Source: Myxocyprinus asiaticus
Lineage: Eukaryota; Chordata; Actinopteri; Cypriniformes; Catostomidae
DNA length: 64,000 nt
Reading direction: 5' to 3'
NCBI RefSeq assembly: GCF_019703515.2
Contig: NC_059359.1
Span: 1,572,501 to 1,636,500, forward strand
Shown one piece after another: positions 1-10,051 of this stretch. Below the pieces are notes generated by a model. The model was not told the DNA's origin, ran no database searches, and worked only from the letters and a program-made list of their open reading frames with translations. Every line of letters starts with the position of its first letter. The first letter of the stretch is position 1. Position numbers and translations under genes: made by a program.

Positions 1-89
1 ATCTATTTTCATTATGCCTAATTGTTCCACAGATGTATAAACAAGGTTGGAATGACATTATGAAGGACCAAATAACTCTAAATTAAACC

Positions 90-710
90 ATGAAATAAAT
101 GTTTAAATAAATCATTAAAGAAATATTTAAATAGCTAAAATAATTAAATTAATCATTAAATCACTAGATAAATCAATTAATGTCCCTTGTATTTCATTTT
201 AGCATTAGTTTGCATCCATTTTCATTTTAGCATAATCTTTGGGTTGGTTTTTCATTTAAGTATGAGATTCGTGTCTTTTCATTTCATTTTTGAGTTAGTG
301 AATTTAGGCGTGTTTTTTCACACTGCAACTATGGCTGAGCTTGGTACAATAAGAGATTTGCAAATTAAGTTGCCAACCAAATTGTTGACAATTACTTGAT
401 TTTAACCCATATACAGAATTTGAAATAAGTGCAGGTGTTTCTTCTGTGAGATAAGGTCATTATGGTAGAGGTTACGCCCACTGTCGTTGAGTGATGTGCT
501 TATAGCTGTAACCCTAAAAATGAAAATACACGAAGCTCATGCTTAAATAAAAAAATCAACTCAAAAATAATGGTAAAATTAAAATAGATGCAAACTAATG
601 CAAGGGACATTTATCAATTTATATAGTGATTTAATAATTAATTTTATAATTTTATAGTTTTTATAACTTCCTTATGTATTTAATAATTCATATTCCAATA
701 ATTATCGCTA
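90..710. repeat. AT-rich inverted-repeat (foldback) element
   Basis: Two arms face each other. The left arm around 125-237 and the right arm around 569-690 are reverse complements with small gaps. Both contain the string ATGTCCCTTG/CAAGGGACAT, then a segment reading GCATTAGTTTGCATC on one side and GATGCAAACTAATGC on the other, with an AT-rich outer part (ATCATTAAATCACTA). The middle has no transposase-like reading frame, and the 70-residue ORF there looks like chance. It is most likely a non-autonomous DNA transposon. The exact ends and target duplication are not clear. Confidence 0.5.
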
Positions 711-2690
711 AAAAAGATTATGCTTCAAGCGTTAAAGTCCCCGTATACATAAGTCAGGCATATAAGGTATCATTTAAAAGCTTAGAATCTGAACTTTTCA
801 GAGATAAACATAATTTCTGCATTTATGTTACTTAAAATAACAAAATAAGGCCTCAAATTATTCGCGTTGAAAATTAGCGCCCCCTAGAGGTAATGAGGTA
901 GAAATATTTATATAAAAATAAAAGTTCTTCACATAGCACCTAAATAGACAAGTCATATATCAAATGAAAGCTCTTATTCTCAGAAATGTGACTGTAATGT
1001 TAATTTTGTTGCACTAATACCACAGTTCAAAAGATTTTCAAAAGAATCACAAAGTGAAATATGATTTCTGTAAGTCAACAAATACAAACGTCTCTTTTAT
1101 GCTCTGATAACTTCTGCTGTAAGCCCCAAATAACTAAAAGCTTTATATCTGCTTTTACCTAAATTAGCCATTTTTACTTGTCTGTGAGCTTGCTTGTGTG
1201 AATAATCCAATGTTATATCTTAGATGTCCAGAAAGAAATATTCTATCTAGAAGGAAAAGCATGCAAAACAAATCATCTGAAAAATAAGTTTTCGACTATG
1301 GATGATAAAATGTTATACATCTTCGCAATGGGGAGGATATCAGCTTTCTAATGACACCTAGATTGAGCTTCTAGTCCACTCAGAGGCCGAGATATTCAAT
1401 GAAATAATGAGGGTAGTGCTTGAACTGAAAATTAGACTGAATGTCTATGGACGAGCACATCTGTGAGGGATAAATTGTGTTAGAGCGCCACCTACATTTC
1501 AGATCTGTATATTGTGATGGAATGTGATTTTTCTCTAGTGCTTTCTGCCATCTAGTGGAATAAAATGAGACTTTTCAAAGTGCGGTAGAGTGAACAGAAC
1601 CAGAATTACATGCTTACAAAGTTACAACAACAAAAAAAGTTTGTTTATCATAAGATTATAAACACATACATTATTATTTATGAATAATTGGAGTCTTTTT
1701 TTTTGTGTTTTTGTTTTTTTGTTATTTGGGGGGTTCTCTGAAAAGTGAGACCAATTTTTTGCAATTATTCCACAGTATGTGCGAATGGTGAGCTTTTACA
1801 TTTGAGTGTGAAAAAAATCAGAGAAACCGCTTCTTTCTTTTTGTGCCTTTTACTTGTGATATCAAATCATTTCTATTTATATTTCTAAGTAGGAAAACAA
1901 TTTCACTATACACAAAAAAGTACATTATAGTACACAAATTAAACAAATAACCATTCATTTTATTTGTAGGTTATATATGGCAATACAAGATAACCTGTTA
2001 ACGTGAACATTACGACACTCATATTAGCTACAATGCTTAACAGTTTATTGCGTATTAGGAATTAGTTTATTAGTATTATTAGTACAATTTTCATAGTAGC
2101 CTTAATGACACCTATTAATTTAAATATATTTATTTAACATCAAGTTACCATACCATTGTTCTTAGCAGTGTACCGTACACCATGCCAGCAAGAAACGTAC
2201 CCTGATATACATAGTGTAAGTTTATGTGGGACTATAATTACATCAGTCATTTTTTAAAATGGAAAAAATACATTTCTTAGACTTTTTACATATGTACTGT
2301 ATATAAATGTAAATGAATTTAGAGATGGGGTGCATGTGTGTTTTTTTATTTTTCATAAATTCACAGTATGCCCATCTCTCCAGACACTAGGACACCACTG
2401 CACTGCATCATTGGAGTAAATGCACGCTAAAATAACAACATATCTAAAGCTGACATTTCTTATTTATTATAATTGTGTGTTATTGTTGTTAATAAGTAAC
2501 AAAAAAAATAGTTAATTGTGTGGCAGCTATGTTTTAACTAAATCCCATGGTTAAACTATAGTTACTGTAGTGAACCCATGGTTCATTTTTGTAAGGGTAA
2601 ACAATACAGAACTCTAATAATCTTCTGTTTAGTCTCACAAATGTAAAAAATAATAATTTAAAAAAAATTATGAAAAACATTATGAAAAAA
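711..2690. other. AT-rich non-coding stretch, no gene seen
   Basis: No ORF of note and no recognisable RNA gene. Short GC-rich islands near 870-890 (AGCGCCCCCTAG) and 1490-1560 (AGCGCCACC, CCATCTAGTGG) stand out from AT-rich DNA and resemble pieces of old dispersed repeats. Poly-T and poly-A runs occur at 1697-1730 and 2660-2690. Confidence 0.6.
875..890 (-). promoter_or_regulatory. CTCF-like motif
   Basis: TAGCGCCCCCTAGAGG reads on the minus strand as CCTCTAGGGGGCGCTA. This matches the core of the vertebrate CTCF consensus CCACNAGGGGGCGC with one substitution in its defined positions. It lies about 2.6 kb upstream of the fzd7 start codon. A motif alone does not show occupancy, and such motifs are also spread by repeats. 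Confidence 0.3.
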
Positions 2691-2767
2691 ATTATGAATT
2701 TATAAAAATTCTATTTTTAATGACCCATTTTATCCCAAGAAATCGCAAAAAAAAAAATAAAAAAATA

Positions 2768-2776
<9 letters not shown>

Positions 2777-2846
<70 letters not shown>
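2777..2846. repeat. (TA)n microsatellite
   Basis: About 35 uninterrupted TA dinucleotides preceded by a poly-A tract. The ORFs read from it on both strands are repeat translation (IYIYIY). Confidence 0.95.
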
Positions 2847-2849
<3 letters not shown>

Positions 2850-2945
2850 GAGGTATTGGTATCGGTATCGGTATCGACGTTTTCGGGTTTGAAATTATTG
2901 GTATCGGATCCCGAAAAGAAAATAAGTGATATTGTCCATCCCTAG
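2847..2945. mobile_element. end fragment of a hAT-like element
   Basis: After the TA tract come tandem copies of GGTATC and then GATATTGTCCATCCCTAG. The reverse complement of that end, CTAGGGATGGACAATATC, resembles the TAGGGATGGGACGATAT terminus of the element at 12156-13461. No partner terminus was located with confidence, so this is probably a truncated copy. Confidence 0.4.
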
Positions 2946-3149
2946 AGTTTAAGGGGTAAATGATGTCATTTGGCTCTCCATATGCAATGGGTGAATACAT
3001 GATAACTACTACTTATTTCTATTTTCTATTTCTATTTTCTAAAATTCCACCAAGCCAAATATGTCCATAGTAAAAGAAATAAAATATAAAATTAAAATAA
3101 ATCTATGAAATAAAATAACGTAAAACAAACAACAGGCAAAACTTTGAGG

Positions 3150-3492
3150 ACGCTCCCTAACACACGCCATCCGTGAGTAAGAAGCCCCGCCCTTGTTTCG
3201 CTGATGAGCAGCAGACAGCGGGGCGCCTGGAAACAGGTTTGAACAGCTCACAGTTACGCACACAGCACACGGACACTGCACTCACGGCAACTCTTTATGC
3301 GTAATAGATATTTCTATTGTTTTCTTTAGTTCATTTCATGCGCTCGTGATCTGTGGTGCACCAATAAAGTTCCCATCGTACTTTCCTAAAAGTTTTGACC
3401 GGAGTAAATTCCAATTTCATAGACCAACAAAGAGCGTCTGGGGAGGACAGTGCGCTGGCGCGCCAGCTGGCAGCGAGGAGAAACCGCAGAAG
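3150..3492 (+). promoter_or_regulatory. fzd7 5' flank and probable 5' UTR
   Basis: The sequence changes from AT-rich to mixed and GC-richer composition (CGCCC, GGGGCGCC) just before the receptor gene. There is no clear TATA box. The reading frame of fzd7 stays open upstream to about 3346 but holds no in-frame ATG there, so this part is best read as untranslated leader. The transcription start cannot be placed from sequence alone. Confidence 0.4.
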
Positions 3493-5121
3493 ATGGCCGT
3501 GCGCGCTGCCTCCGCGCTTCTCCTGCTCGCCTCGTTGGGAATATTGAGGATAAACGGACAGTACGGGGACCGTGGCATGTCGGTACCGGATCACGGCTTC
3601 TGTCAGCCAATTTCCATCCCGCTCTGCACGGATATCGCGTACAACGAGACCATCATGCCCAACCTGCTCGGGCACACGAACCAGGAGGACGCGGGGCTGG
3701 AGGTGCACCAGTTTTACCCGCTCGTCAAAGTCCAGTGCTCCCCGGACCTCAAGTTCTTCCTTTGCTCCATGTACGCGCCGGTGTGCACGGTTCTGGAGCA
3801 GGCGCTGCCGCCGTGTCGCTCGCTGTGCGAACGGGCGCGTCAGGGCTGCGAGGCGCTCATGAATAAATTCGGGTTCCAGTGGCCCGACAGTCTCGCGTGC
3901 GAGTCGTTCCCGGTGCACGGCGGAGAGCTTTGCGTGGGTCAGAACACATCCGAGAGGAGCGCGCCCATCAACCCGACTCCCGACGGCACCCCACCGACAC
4001 CCGACCACGCCAAAAGGGGGCATTTTAAATGCCCAACGTCGCTGAAGGTGCCACCCTACCTCAACTACCACTTTCTGGGCGAGGAGAACTGCGGCGCGCC
4101 GTGCGAACCCAAGAAACTCCATGGGATGATGTACTTTGGCGAGGATGAGCAGAAGTTTGCGCGGATTTGGATCGGGATTTGGTCTGTTTTGTGTTGCGCA
4201 TCCACTCTGTTCACGGTTCTGACCTATTTGGTGGACATGAAGCGCTTCAGTTACCCGGAGAGACCCATTATATTCCTGTCCGGGTGTTACACCATGGTGT
4301 CCATCGCGTACATCGCAGGATTTCTCCTGGAAGACAAAGTGGTCTGTAACGAGAAGTTCGACAACGAGTTTAGGACCGTGGTGCAGGGCACTAAAAAGGA
4401 GGGCTGCACCATTCTGTTCATGATGCTGTACTTTTTCAGCATGGCCAGCTCCATTTGGTGGGTCATCTTGGCGCTTACGTGGTTCCTCGCCGCTGGCATG
4501 AAATGGGGCCACGAAGCCATCGAAGCCAACTCGCAGTATTTCCACCTGGCGGCGTGGGCAGTGCCAGCCATTAAGACCATCACCATCCTGGCCGTGGGTC
4601 AAGTGGACGGAGATGTTCTAAGCGGGGTGTGCTTCGTGGGCATCAACAGCGTGGACGCGCTCCGAGGCTTCGTCCTGGCACCGTTGTTCGTGTACCTGTT
4701 CATCGGCACCTCGTTCCTCCTGGCGGGGTTCGTGTCGCTGTTCCGCATCAGAACCATCATGAAACACGATGGCACCAAAACCGAGAAGCTGGAGAAGCTG
4801 ATGGTGCGCATTGGCATCTTTAGTGTCCTGTACACGGTGCCAGCCACCATCGTGATCGCATGTTATTTCTACGAACAGGCCTTCCGGGACCAATGGGAAC
4901 AGACTTGGGCCAGTCAGTCGTGCAAGACGTACGCCGTGCCCTGTCCCGCACACAACCCGCAGATGAGCCCGGACTTCACGGTGTTCATGATCAAGTATCT
5001 GATGACCCTAATCGTGGGCATCACGTCTGGATTCTGGATATGGTCCGGGAAAACGCTTAATTCCTGGAGGAGGTTCTACACGAGACTGGCGAACAGTAAA
5101 CAGGGCGAGACAACTGTGTGA
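3493..5121 (+). CDS. fzd7: Frizzled-7 type Wnt receptor, single exon
   Basis: A 542-residue Frizzled of the FZD1/2/7 group, a seven-pass plasma-membrane receptor that binds Wnt ligands and signals through Dishevelled. Seen in the sequence: a hydrophobic signal peptide (about 1-22); a cysteine-rich Wnt-binding domain with ten cysteines (37, 45, 82, 91, 98, 108, 112, 119, 136, 147); N-glycosylation sites at N51 and N151; a linker with the C180/C200/C204 cysteines; seven hydrophobic segments (about 225-247, 258-279, 304-333, 350-368, 393-417, 440-460, 495-517); the Dishevelled-binding KTxxxW motif at 520-525; and a C-terminal ETTV PDZ ligand. The start at 3493 is the first in-frame ATG, with A at -3 and G at +4. 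The absence of introns is usual for this subfamily. FZD7 is preferred over FZD2 and FZD1 because of the GAPCEP linker, the [17 protein letters not shown] stretch and WRRFY near the end. The short linker makes it smaller than mammalian FZD7 (574). Whether it is the a or b teleost duplicate is not decided. Confidence 0.95.
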   Translation: MAVRAASALLLLASLGILRINGQYGDRGMSVPDHGFCQPISIPLCTDIAYNETIMPNLLGHTNQEDAGLEVHQFYPLVKVQCSPDLKFFLCSMYAPVCTVLEQALPPCRSLCERARQGCEALMNKFGFQWPDSLACESFPVHGGELCVGQNTSERSAPINPTPDGTPPTPDHAKRGHFKCPTSLKVPPYLNYHFLGEENCGAPCEPKKLHGMMYFGEDEQKFARIWIGIWSVLCCASTLFTVLTYLVDMKRFSYPERPIIFLSGCYTMVSIAYIAGFLLEDKVVCNEKFDNEFRTVVQGTKKEGCTILFMMLYFFSMASSIWWVILALTWFLAAGMKWGHEAIEANSQYFHLAAWAVPAIKTITILAVGQVDGDVLSGVCFVGINSVDALRGFVLAPLFVYLFIGTSFLLAGFVSLFRIRTIMKHDGTKTEKLEKLMVRIGIFSVLYTVPATIVIACYFYEQAFRDQWEQTWASQSCKTYAVPCPAHNPQMSPDFTVFMIKYLMTLIVGITSGFWIWSGKTLNSWRRFYTRLANSKQGETTV

Positions 5122-5150
5122 ACAAACTCTTAAAAGATGTTCATGTTGTA

Positions 5151-5156
5151 AATAAA
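5151..5156 (+). promoter_or_regulatory. proximal AATAAA poly(A) signal after fzd7
   Basis: AATAAA 30 bases after the fzd7 stop codon. Its use would give an extremely short 3' UTR, so it may be a minor or unused site. Confidence 0.35.
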
Positions 5157-5478
5157 CATTGTGACATTTTGTAAGTATATATTTGTATTTAAATCTCACT
5201 TGGATCTTAATCACTTAATAACTTTTTTTGGGGGGTGGACCATATTGTTTTGGAGATTATTTATGCCTTTCAAACAGGATATGGAGATTTATCTTGGAAT
5301 ATTCTTGGTGGTGATCGGATGGGATACTTTTGTATAGGGTTTGTATGTAAACCGGTATCATTTTTTATCACCGTCTGTATTTCCATGGGCAAATATTCCC
5401 ATTTTTACATGCAAATATGGCAAATAATGTGTGATTTGTGCACACAGCACTTACAGCGGGATAACATGGAAATAATGA

Positions 5479-7056
5479 GAGGAATATGCTTGGTTCAAGT
5501 TCAGCTCAATCGACAGCATTTGTGGCATAATATTGATTACCACAAAAATAATTTCAACTCGTCCCTCCTTTACAAAAAAGCAAAAATCGAGACACTTACA
5601 ATGGAAGTCAATGGGGCCAATTTTTGAGGGTTTAAAGGCAGAAATGTGAAGCTTGTAATTTTATAAAAGCACTTACATTAATTCTGTTAAAACTTGTGTA
5701 GCCTATTGTTTAACCCTTATGTTGTGTTCTGGTCATTTTGACCCGGACGACTTGACTTTGTTCACATATGGGATTTGAAAACACACACAAAAAATTGCAC
5801 CATTTTCTTGACATTTTATTGGTTTTATTTCACTTTGTTACACTTGTTGTGTTCCCGGTCAAAAATGACCGGCCATTAGAAATGAATGGATTAGACTACA
5901 ACATACAGAAATATTAAATGTTTAGGAGCATCACAATCCTTTGGATGAGCACATACATGTGGATGTGTGTTTGCACACACAAAATCTTCGAACATGTGCA
6001 CACACACACACATTAACAACACACACACACAATGTGAGCATCCTTTTGTGCATCGTCTTTCCATGTACACTCTTTGAGGAATATTTCAAGATCTCCTCAT
6101 CATATTATGTTGTGTTTGGGCTCATTTGAATCAGGATCGTCTGCTGTAAGTTACTATACGTCACTGTCTATGTCATATGTATGTTTCAGGAAGTAATAAG
6201 GAAAAACGTATGCATACACTAATGCTCACTGTAGTTTGACCTCTGAGTGAAACACATTTACTCAATGCATTTTACTAATTGAGACCTTTCTAATGATATA
6301 TAACACATGACTATCTCATCTTCTTTATGATTTTACCGACTCTGAATATAATTGTTGTGTTAGCAAATTTGCAAATGATGAGAACGAAACAGTTCTTATT
6401 TGTCAGTAAATTAAAAAGCGTTATTTAAGAATTGGTAGGATCAGATATATGCATTGTAAAACTTTAAAATGACACATATTTTGTTCAGATCAAGAAAGTG
6501 GTTATTAATTTATCATGTAATTATTATATATTTTTTTTGTCTCCCACTGGCCCGGGATGAGCTCAGTTCAATAAAATCCTTTTATTATATATATTAATAA
6601 AGAGTCATAATTACTAAAATATAAGTTGATAAAAAGATCTAATGCAATATCTTGTGATAATATATGCAATATGAGAGATTTATACACAATCTTACCAGGA
6701 ACACAAAATGCGTTAGCACAAACGAACACAACACAAGGGTTAAGATATAAAGTTGCCGTTTTATGGTCGTTTTAGGGTTTACGGCGTTACGTCATCATGG
6801 CAATGAAGCTGTAAAATCAGTTATAACTTTACACAGATGTGGATAGTAAGTGATTTTATCACACTTGTCTGTATTTTGAAACAGTGAGTATTTTAACGTT
6901 TACAGATTGACCCCATTGACTTCCATTGTAAGTGTCTCACTCTTTTTGCTTTTTTAAAGAAAAGGAAGGACGAGTCGTTCTGTGATGATCAACATTAGGC
7001 TATGCCACACGCTGTAGATTGAGCTTAACTTGTGTTGAACCCGGAATATTCTTTAA
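5479..7056. mobile_element. foldback (long inverted repeat) element, split by a nested insertion
   Basis: The left arm, about 5481-5620, and the right arm, about 6905-7050, are reverse complements for some 140 bp. Both carry CACTTACAATGGAAGTCAATGGGG or its complement, a segment with GGACGAG, and AGCTCAATC-GACAGC. The inner parts are not complementary. No transposase is present. The element is interrupted at a TTAA near its middle by another element (5710-6743). The left inner part ending in ACTTGTGTAGCCTATTG and the right part starting GATATAAAGTTGCCG would be contiguous without it. Confidence 0.75.
5710..6743. mobile_element. TTAA-flanked non-autonomous element (piggyBac-like), nested
   Basis: TTAA occurs at both ends (5710-5713 and 6740-6743). 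Just inside are inverted repeats CCCTTATGTTGTGTTC (5714-5729) and its partner GAACACAACACAAGGG (6724-6739), identical at 15 of 16 positions. Duplicated TTAA target sites are the hallmark of piggyBac superfamily elements. Palindromic GGTCA/TGACC motifs lie at 5731-5746 and 5855-5872. There is no transposase ORF. It sits inside the foldback element, so it inserted later. Confidence 0.8.
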
Positions 7057-9104
7057 AGCTTTAAATTAAAGCTTTATGACAAAGATGTGTCTGGGTGCCG
7101 ATGAAATATGAAACTGGAAAATGTTATGGAGGGTGAGACTTTAATTTGGAAAAGGGAGCTAGAACAAAACCGTTAGTACCCGTGGTGGACATTGCTGGTG
7201 TTTTTGGCAGGAGTAAACTTAAGTGCCTTTTTTATTTTGTAATGGACCAGCATTAGAGTTGAGCCTGCACTTGTTTCTAACTGAACGAAGTGCAATTTAT
7301 AATCAGTCTTTAGTTCATTTCGTCAGTCTGTAATGAACTTTTATGATGTTTCTGAAGGGTACAAGAAGTTCTCTTTCGTTTGAAACATGGCTCTTTTGCA
7401 CAGACGTACCTCGTAACATACAGCTAAAACAGAATTGCAATGCACTTCTCAAATAATGTAGCTTAATGTAGTTAGCGTGTTTACATTCACGATCTTACGC
7501 CATGCGAGGTGACACCGTTAATGGGTTTCCTTTATCGGGGTATGCTCATAAACATATAATAAACCTTGATTTCCCGTTGCATATAAACACCTTTAGCGGC
7601 GTTCTTACCAATGTGTGCATGCGTCTTTACGTGCTTACGTCAAAAACTGAATAACTAGACTATTTCAGATATCTTGAAATGCTTGTTTGCTTTCTTTTTT
7701 AATAAGCTGATTTTTGGTAATTATCAACATATTGGTAATAATGATAATTGGTGTTACACATATTCTTGTGTATGTAAACATTCTCATTGACCATGATGTG
7801 AAAATTGGGACGTAGCCTTCACCAGAACAGCATCGTCATTGACTTAAGGTGCATATCAGCAGCGATAGACCAATTATCGGTATCAATAACCGATAAATAG
7901 TAGCACTCCTTGTGCCAAACCCCCACCAACAGCCCCAACAATTCTCTTGGGTGTAAATATTTTCAGGTGTTTTGTTTTTGAGTTAAGCATTTGTCTAATT
8001 GCTATAAAGTGTCTTAGTCTGTTTATTGGCCATCAACGACTGCACTCTCTTATGGGATGATCCGTACCGGTCGACCACTACATACAGTGTGTGTTTTAGA
8101 CATTGCCCTGCTTGTAATGAATGGGTCTTTCTTTTTAGAAAAGCCCTTTACAGAACATCAGAAAAGTCTTGATTGTTTATGGCAAATATCTCTCATGCAA
8201 ATGAATGTTTTGTTTTTCCAAATGAATCTCTGTTAAAAGCAGCATACACAGGGTGATTTCAGAAATCCTGTGTTCTTATGAAATGCTGTATGCATGAATC
8301 TGAAATGTATTTAATCACACTAGCATTGATATATAGGCTATATTACAATGCTCAATTTTCTACACTGGTGACTTCTGTTATGTTTGTTTCTTTCTCATAC
8401 TTCTGCTTGTAATACTCTTAAAAAAAAAAACCTTTATATTTATAGACAATAGTTTATAACGTATTTGAAAAATAAAGTTCAGGTTTGTACAAAACATTGC
8501 GCTGTTCTGACGTGAATTTGCTTTCAAGAGGGTTTTTATGTCTAATTGTTTCATTTTTATGGGGGTCGGGGTGTGTTTTAAATTGTTCCTTAATATCTTG
8601 ATTCTATGCCTTTGCTATATAGGCCTATTTCTATATTCAGTTTGATGTTTATGTTAATGTTCAAAATGTGTCTTTACAATAAGGTTCTTAATGCATTAGA
8701 TATGATGAACTAAAAATGCACTATGCTTTAACAGCATTTATAAAATGTCATTATTATTCATTGTTAGTTCATGATATATTAAGTAAATGCTGTGAAACTA
8801 TTGTTCATTGTTTGTTTAACAAATACAACCTTATTGTATAGTGGAATCATGTTTTCTGTGGATAGCTTGTGGAATATTTCATTATGTAAGACAGGGCAAA
8901 GCATAAATATGGCTGGAAGTCATTTGTGTTATTGAAACAGACCTTAAATTAGTATTGTCCTCTTTAGTGCACGGTTCCTCTCATCTCTATTGAGAAAAAA
9001 CCCACGTCAGTTTTAACAGGTCCAGTCCTGCTCGCTCACTGCTGAGAGACTTGATATTAATAGACAGCTAGACGGGTTGTCTGACTAAGCTGTGATATGT
9101 CACT
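7057..9104. other. non-coding stretch downstream of fzd7
   Basis: No ORF and no recognisable RNA gene. 7480-7660 contains short mirror-like motifs of the kind seen in fish MITEs (TTTACATTCAC, ATAAACACC). The part from about 8090 to 8480 looks like ordinary 3' UTR or intergenic DNA ending at an AATAAA. Confidence 0.5.
8471..8476 (+). promoter_or_regulatory. candidate distal poly(A) signal of fzd7
   Basis: AATAAA within TTTGAAAAATAAAGTTCAGG, followed by a GT-rich stretch (GGTTTGTAC) within 20 bases. That is the usual layout of a cleavage site. If it belongs to fzd7, the 3' UTR would be about 3.3 kb including about 1.6 kb of nested transposons. This is inference only. Confidence 0.35.
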
Positions 9105-9530
9105 TAAAGGGATAGTTCACCCAAAACTGAACATTCTGTAATTGTTTCCTCACCCTCGTGTCGTTCCAAACCAGAATGCTGTTATTTGTTCCACTGAACA
9201 TAAAAAGAGAAAAGTGTGAGGAACTGACCCAAATGTTAATCCCTGATAATCTTCCCCTCCAGTGGAGCTTTTTAATCAAATTCACGTTCGCTTTCAGATG
9301 GCATAACCAAAACCACCCGTTTGAGGACCACACCGGCTCCTTACACAAACCTATCGGATGGCTTCGGAAGACTTGGGATATGGTGCACATGCCGTGTGGA
9401 CTTCTTTTATGTTGTCCTCTTTGGAGCTTGACAGAGGTCACCATGAGGTGTTGTTTTATGGAAAATAGCTTTTTGAAGGTCCTTTTGTGTTCCACAGAGG
9501 AAAGTCTTCTTGGGTGAACTATTCTTTTAA
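9105..9530. mobile_element. short MITE with GGGTGAACTAT-type termini
   Basis: The left end is TTAAAGGGATAGTTCACCCAA and the right end is TTGGGTGAACTATTCTTTTAA, which are inverted repeats of about 20 bp. This terminus is shared with the palindromic element at 48471-49152 and with the partial end at 63836. The two overlapping ORFs inside are on opposite strands and look like chance. Confidence 0.7.
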
Positions 9531-9639
9531 TGGTTTATGGATACAAATGTCAATGTCTGTTAAAACACATAAATGTAGATTCCGTGGGGTACAGAATTCC
9601 TAATTAAAGGCTTAAGAAGGTGTCTAATGATAATCTATA

Positions 9640-10051
9640 TGGTCCGGAGATCTGAGCGTGACTGCTGTGTGCATTTTCCATTCCCCTTTTTGATTTGTAA
9701 CTAGTAGCACCTAATAAACATGCAAAAAATAAAATTTTTAGACCAAATAGTTTTATGTGGACATTGGGACTAAGTTGTGAAATTTTAAATAATATCAAGC
9801 TATAGAAAGTGCTTATATGGAGTTAAGATGAAAGTAAGGTGCATTTTAAACTGTTCTGAGACCAGTACAGACAGACAGCACACTGGAGGTTAAGTCATTC
9901 ACTAAATAGGGAGCAAGGGTGCATCCTATAACAGAATTTATTTATTTATTTATTTATTTATTTTGCTTGTCTATTGGGTGCTACTAGTTACAAATCAAAA
10001 AGGGAAGTGGAAAATGCACACAGCAATCACTCGGGGGTCTCAGGAGGTTAA
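9640..10051. mobile_element. TTAA-family element fragment in foldback arrangement
   Basis: 9650-9790 matches the left end of the element at 39793-41007 in direct orientation (GAGCGTGACTGCTGTGTGCA, then TAGTAGCACCTAATAAACATG). 9815-9930 matches that element's interior near 40265-40380 in reverse. 9985-10051 is the left end again, inverted, and finishes in CTCAGGAGGTTAA. The result is two left ends facing each other. No coding capacity. Confidence 0.65.

Noticed and set aside
2690..2930. ORFs on both strands across the TA tract
   Set aside because: Microsatellite translation with short non-repeat tails.
3331..4602. 423-codon open frame on the strand opposite fzd7
   Set aside because: It is the antisense shadow of a GC-rich coding exon. 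Its translation has no domains and the plus-strand frame is an unmistakable Frizzled.
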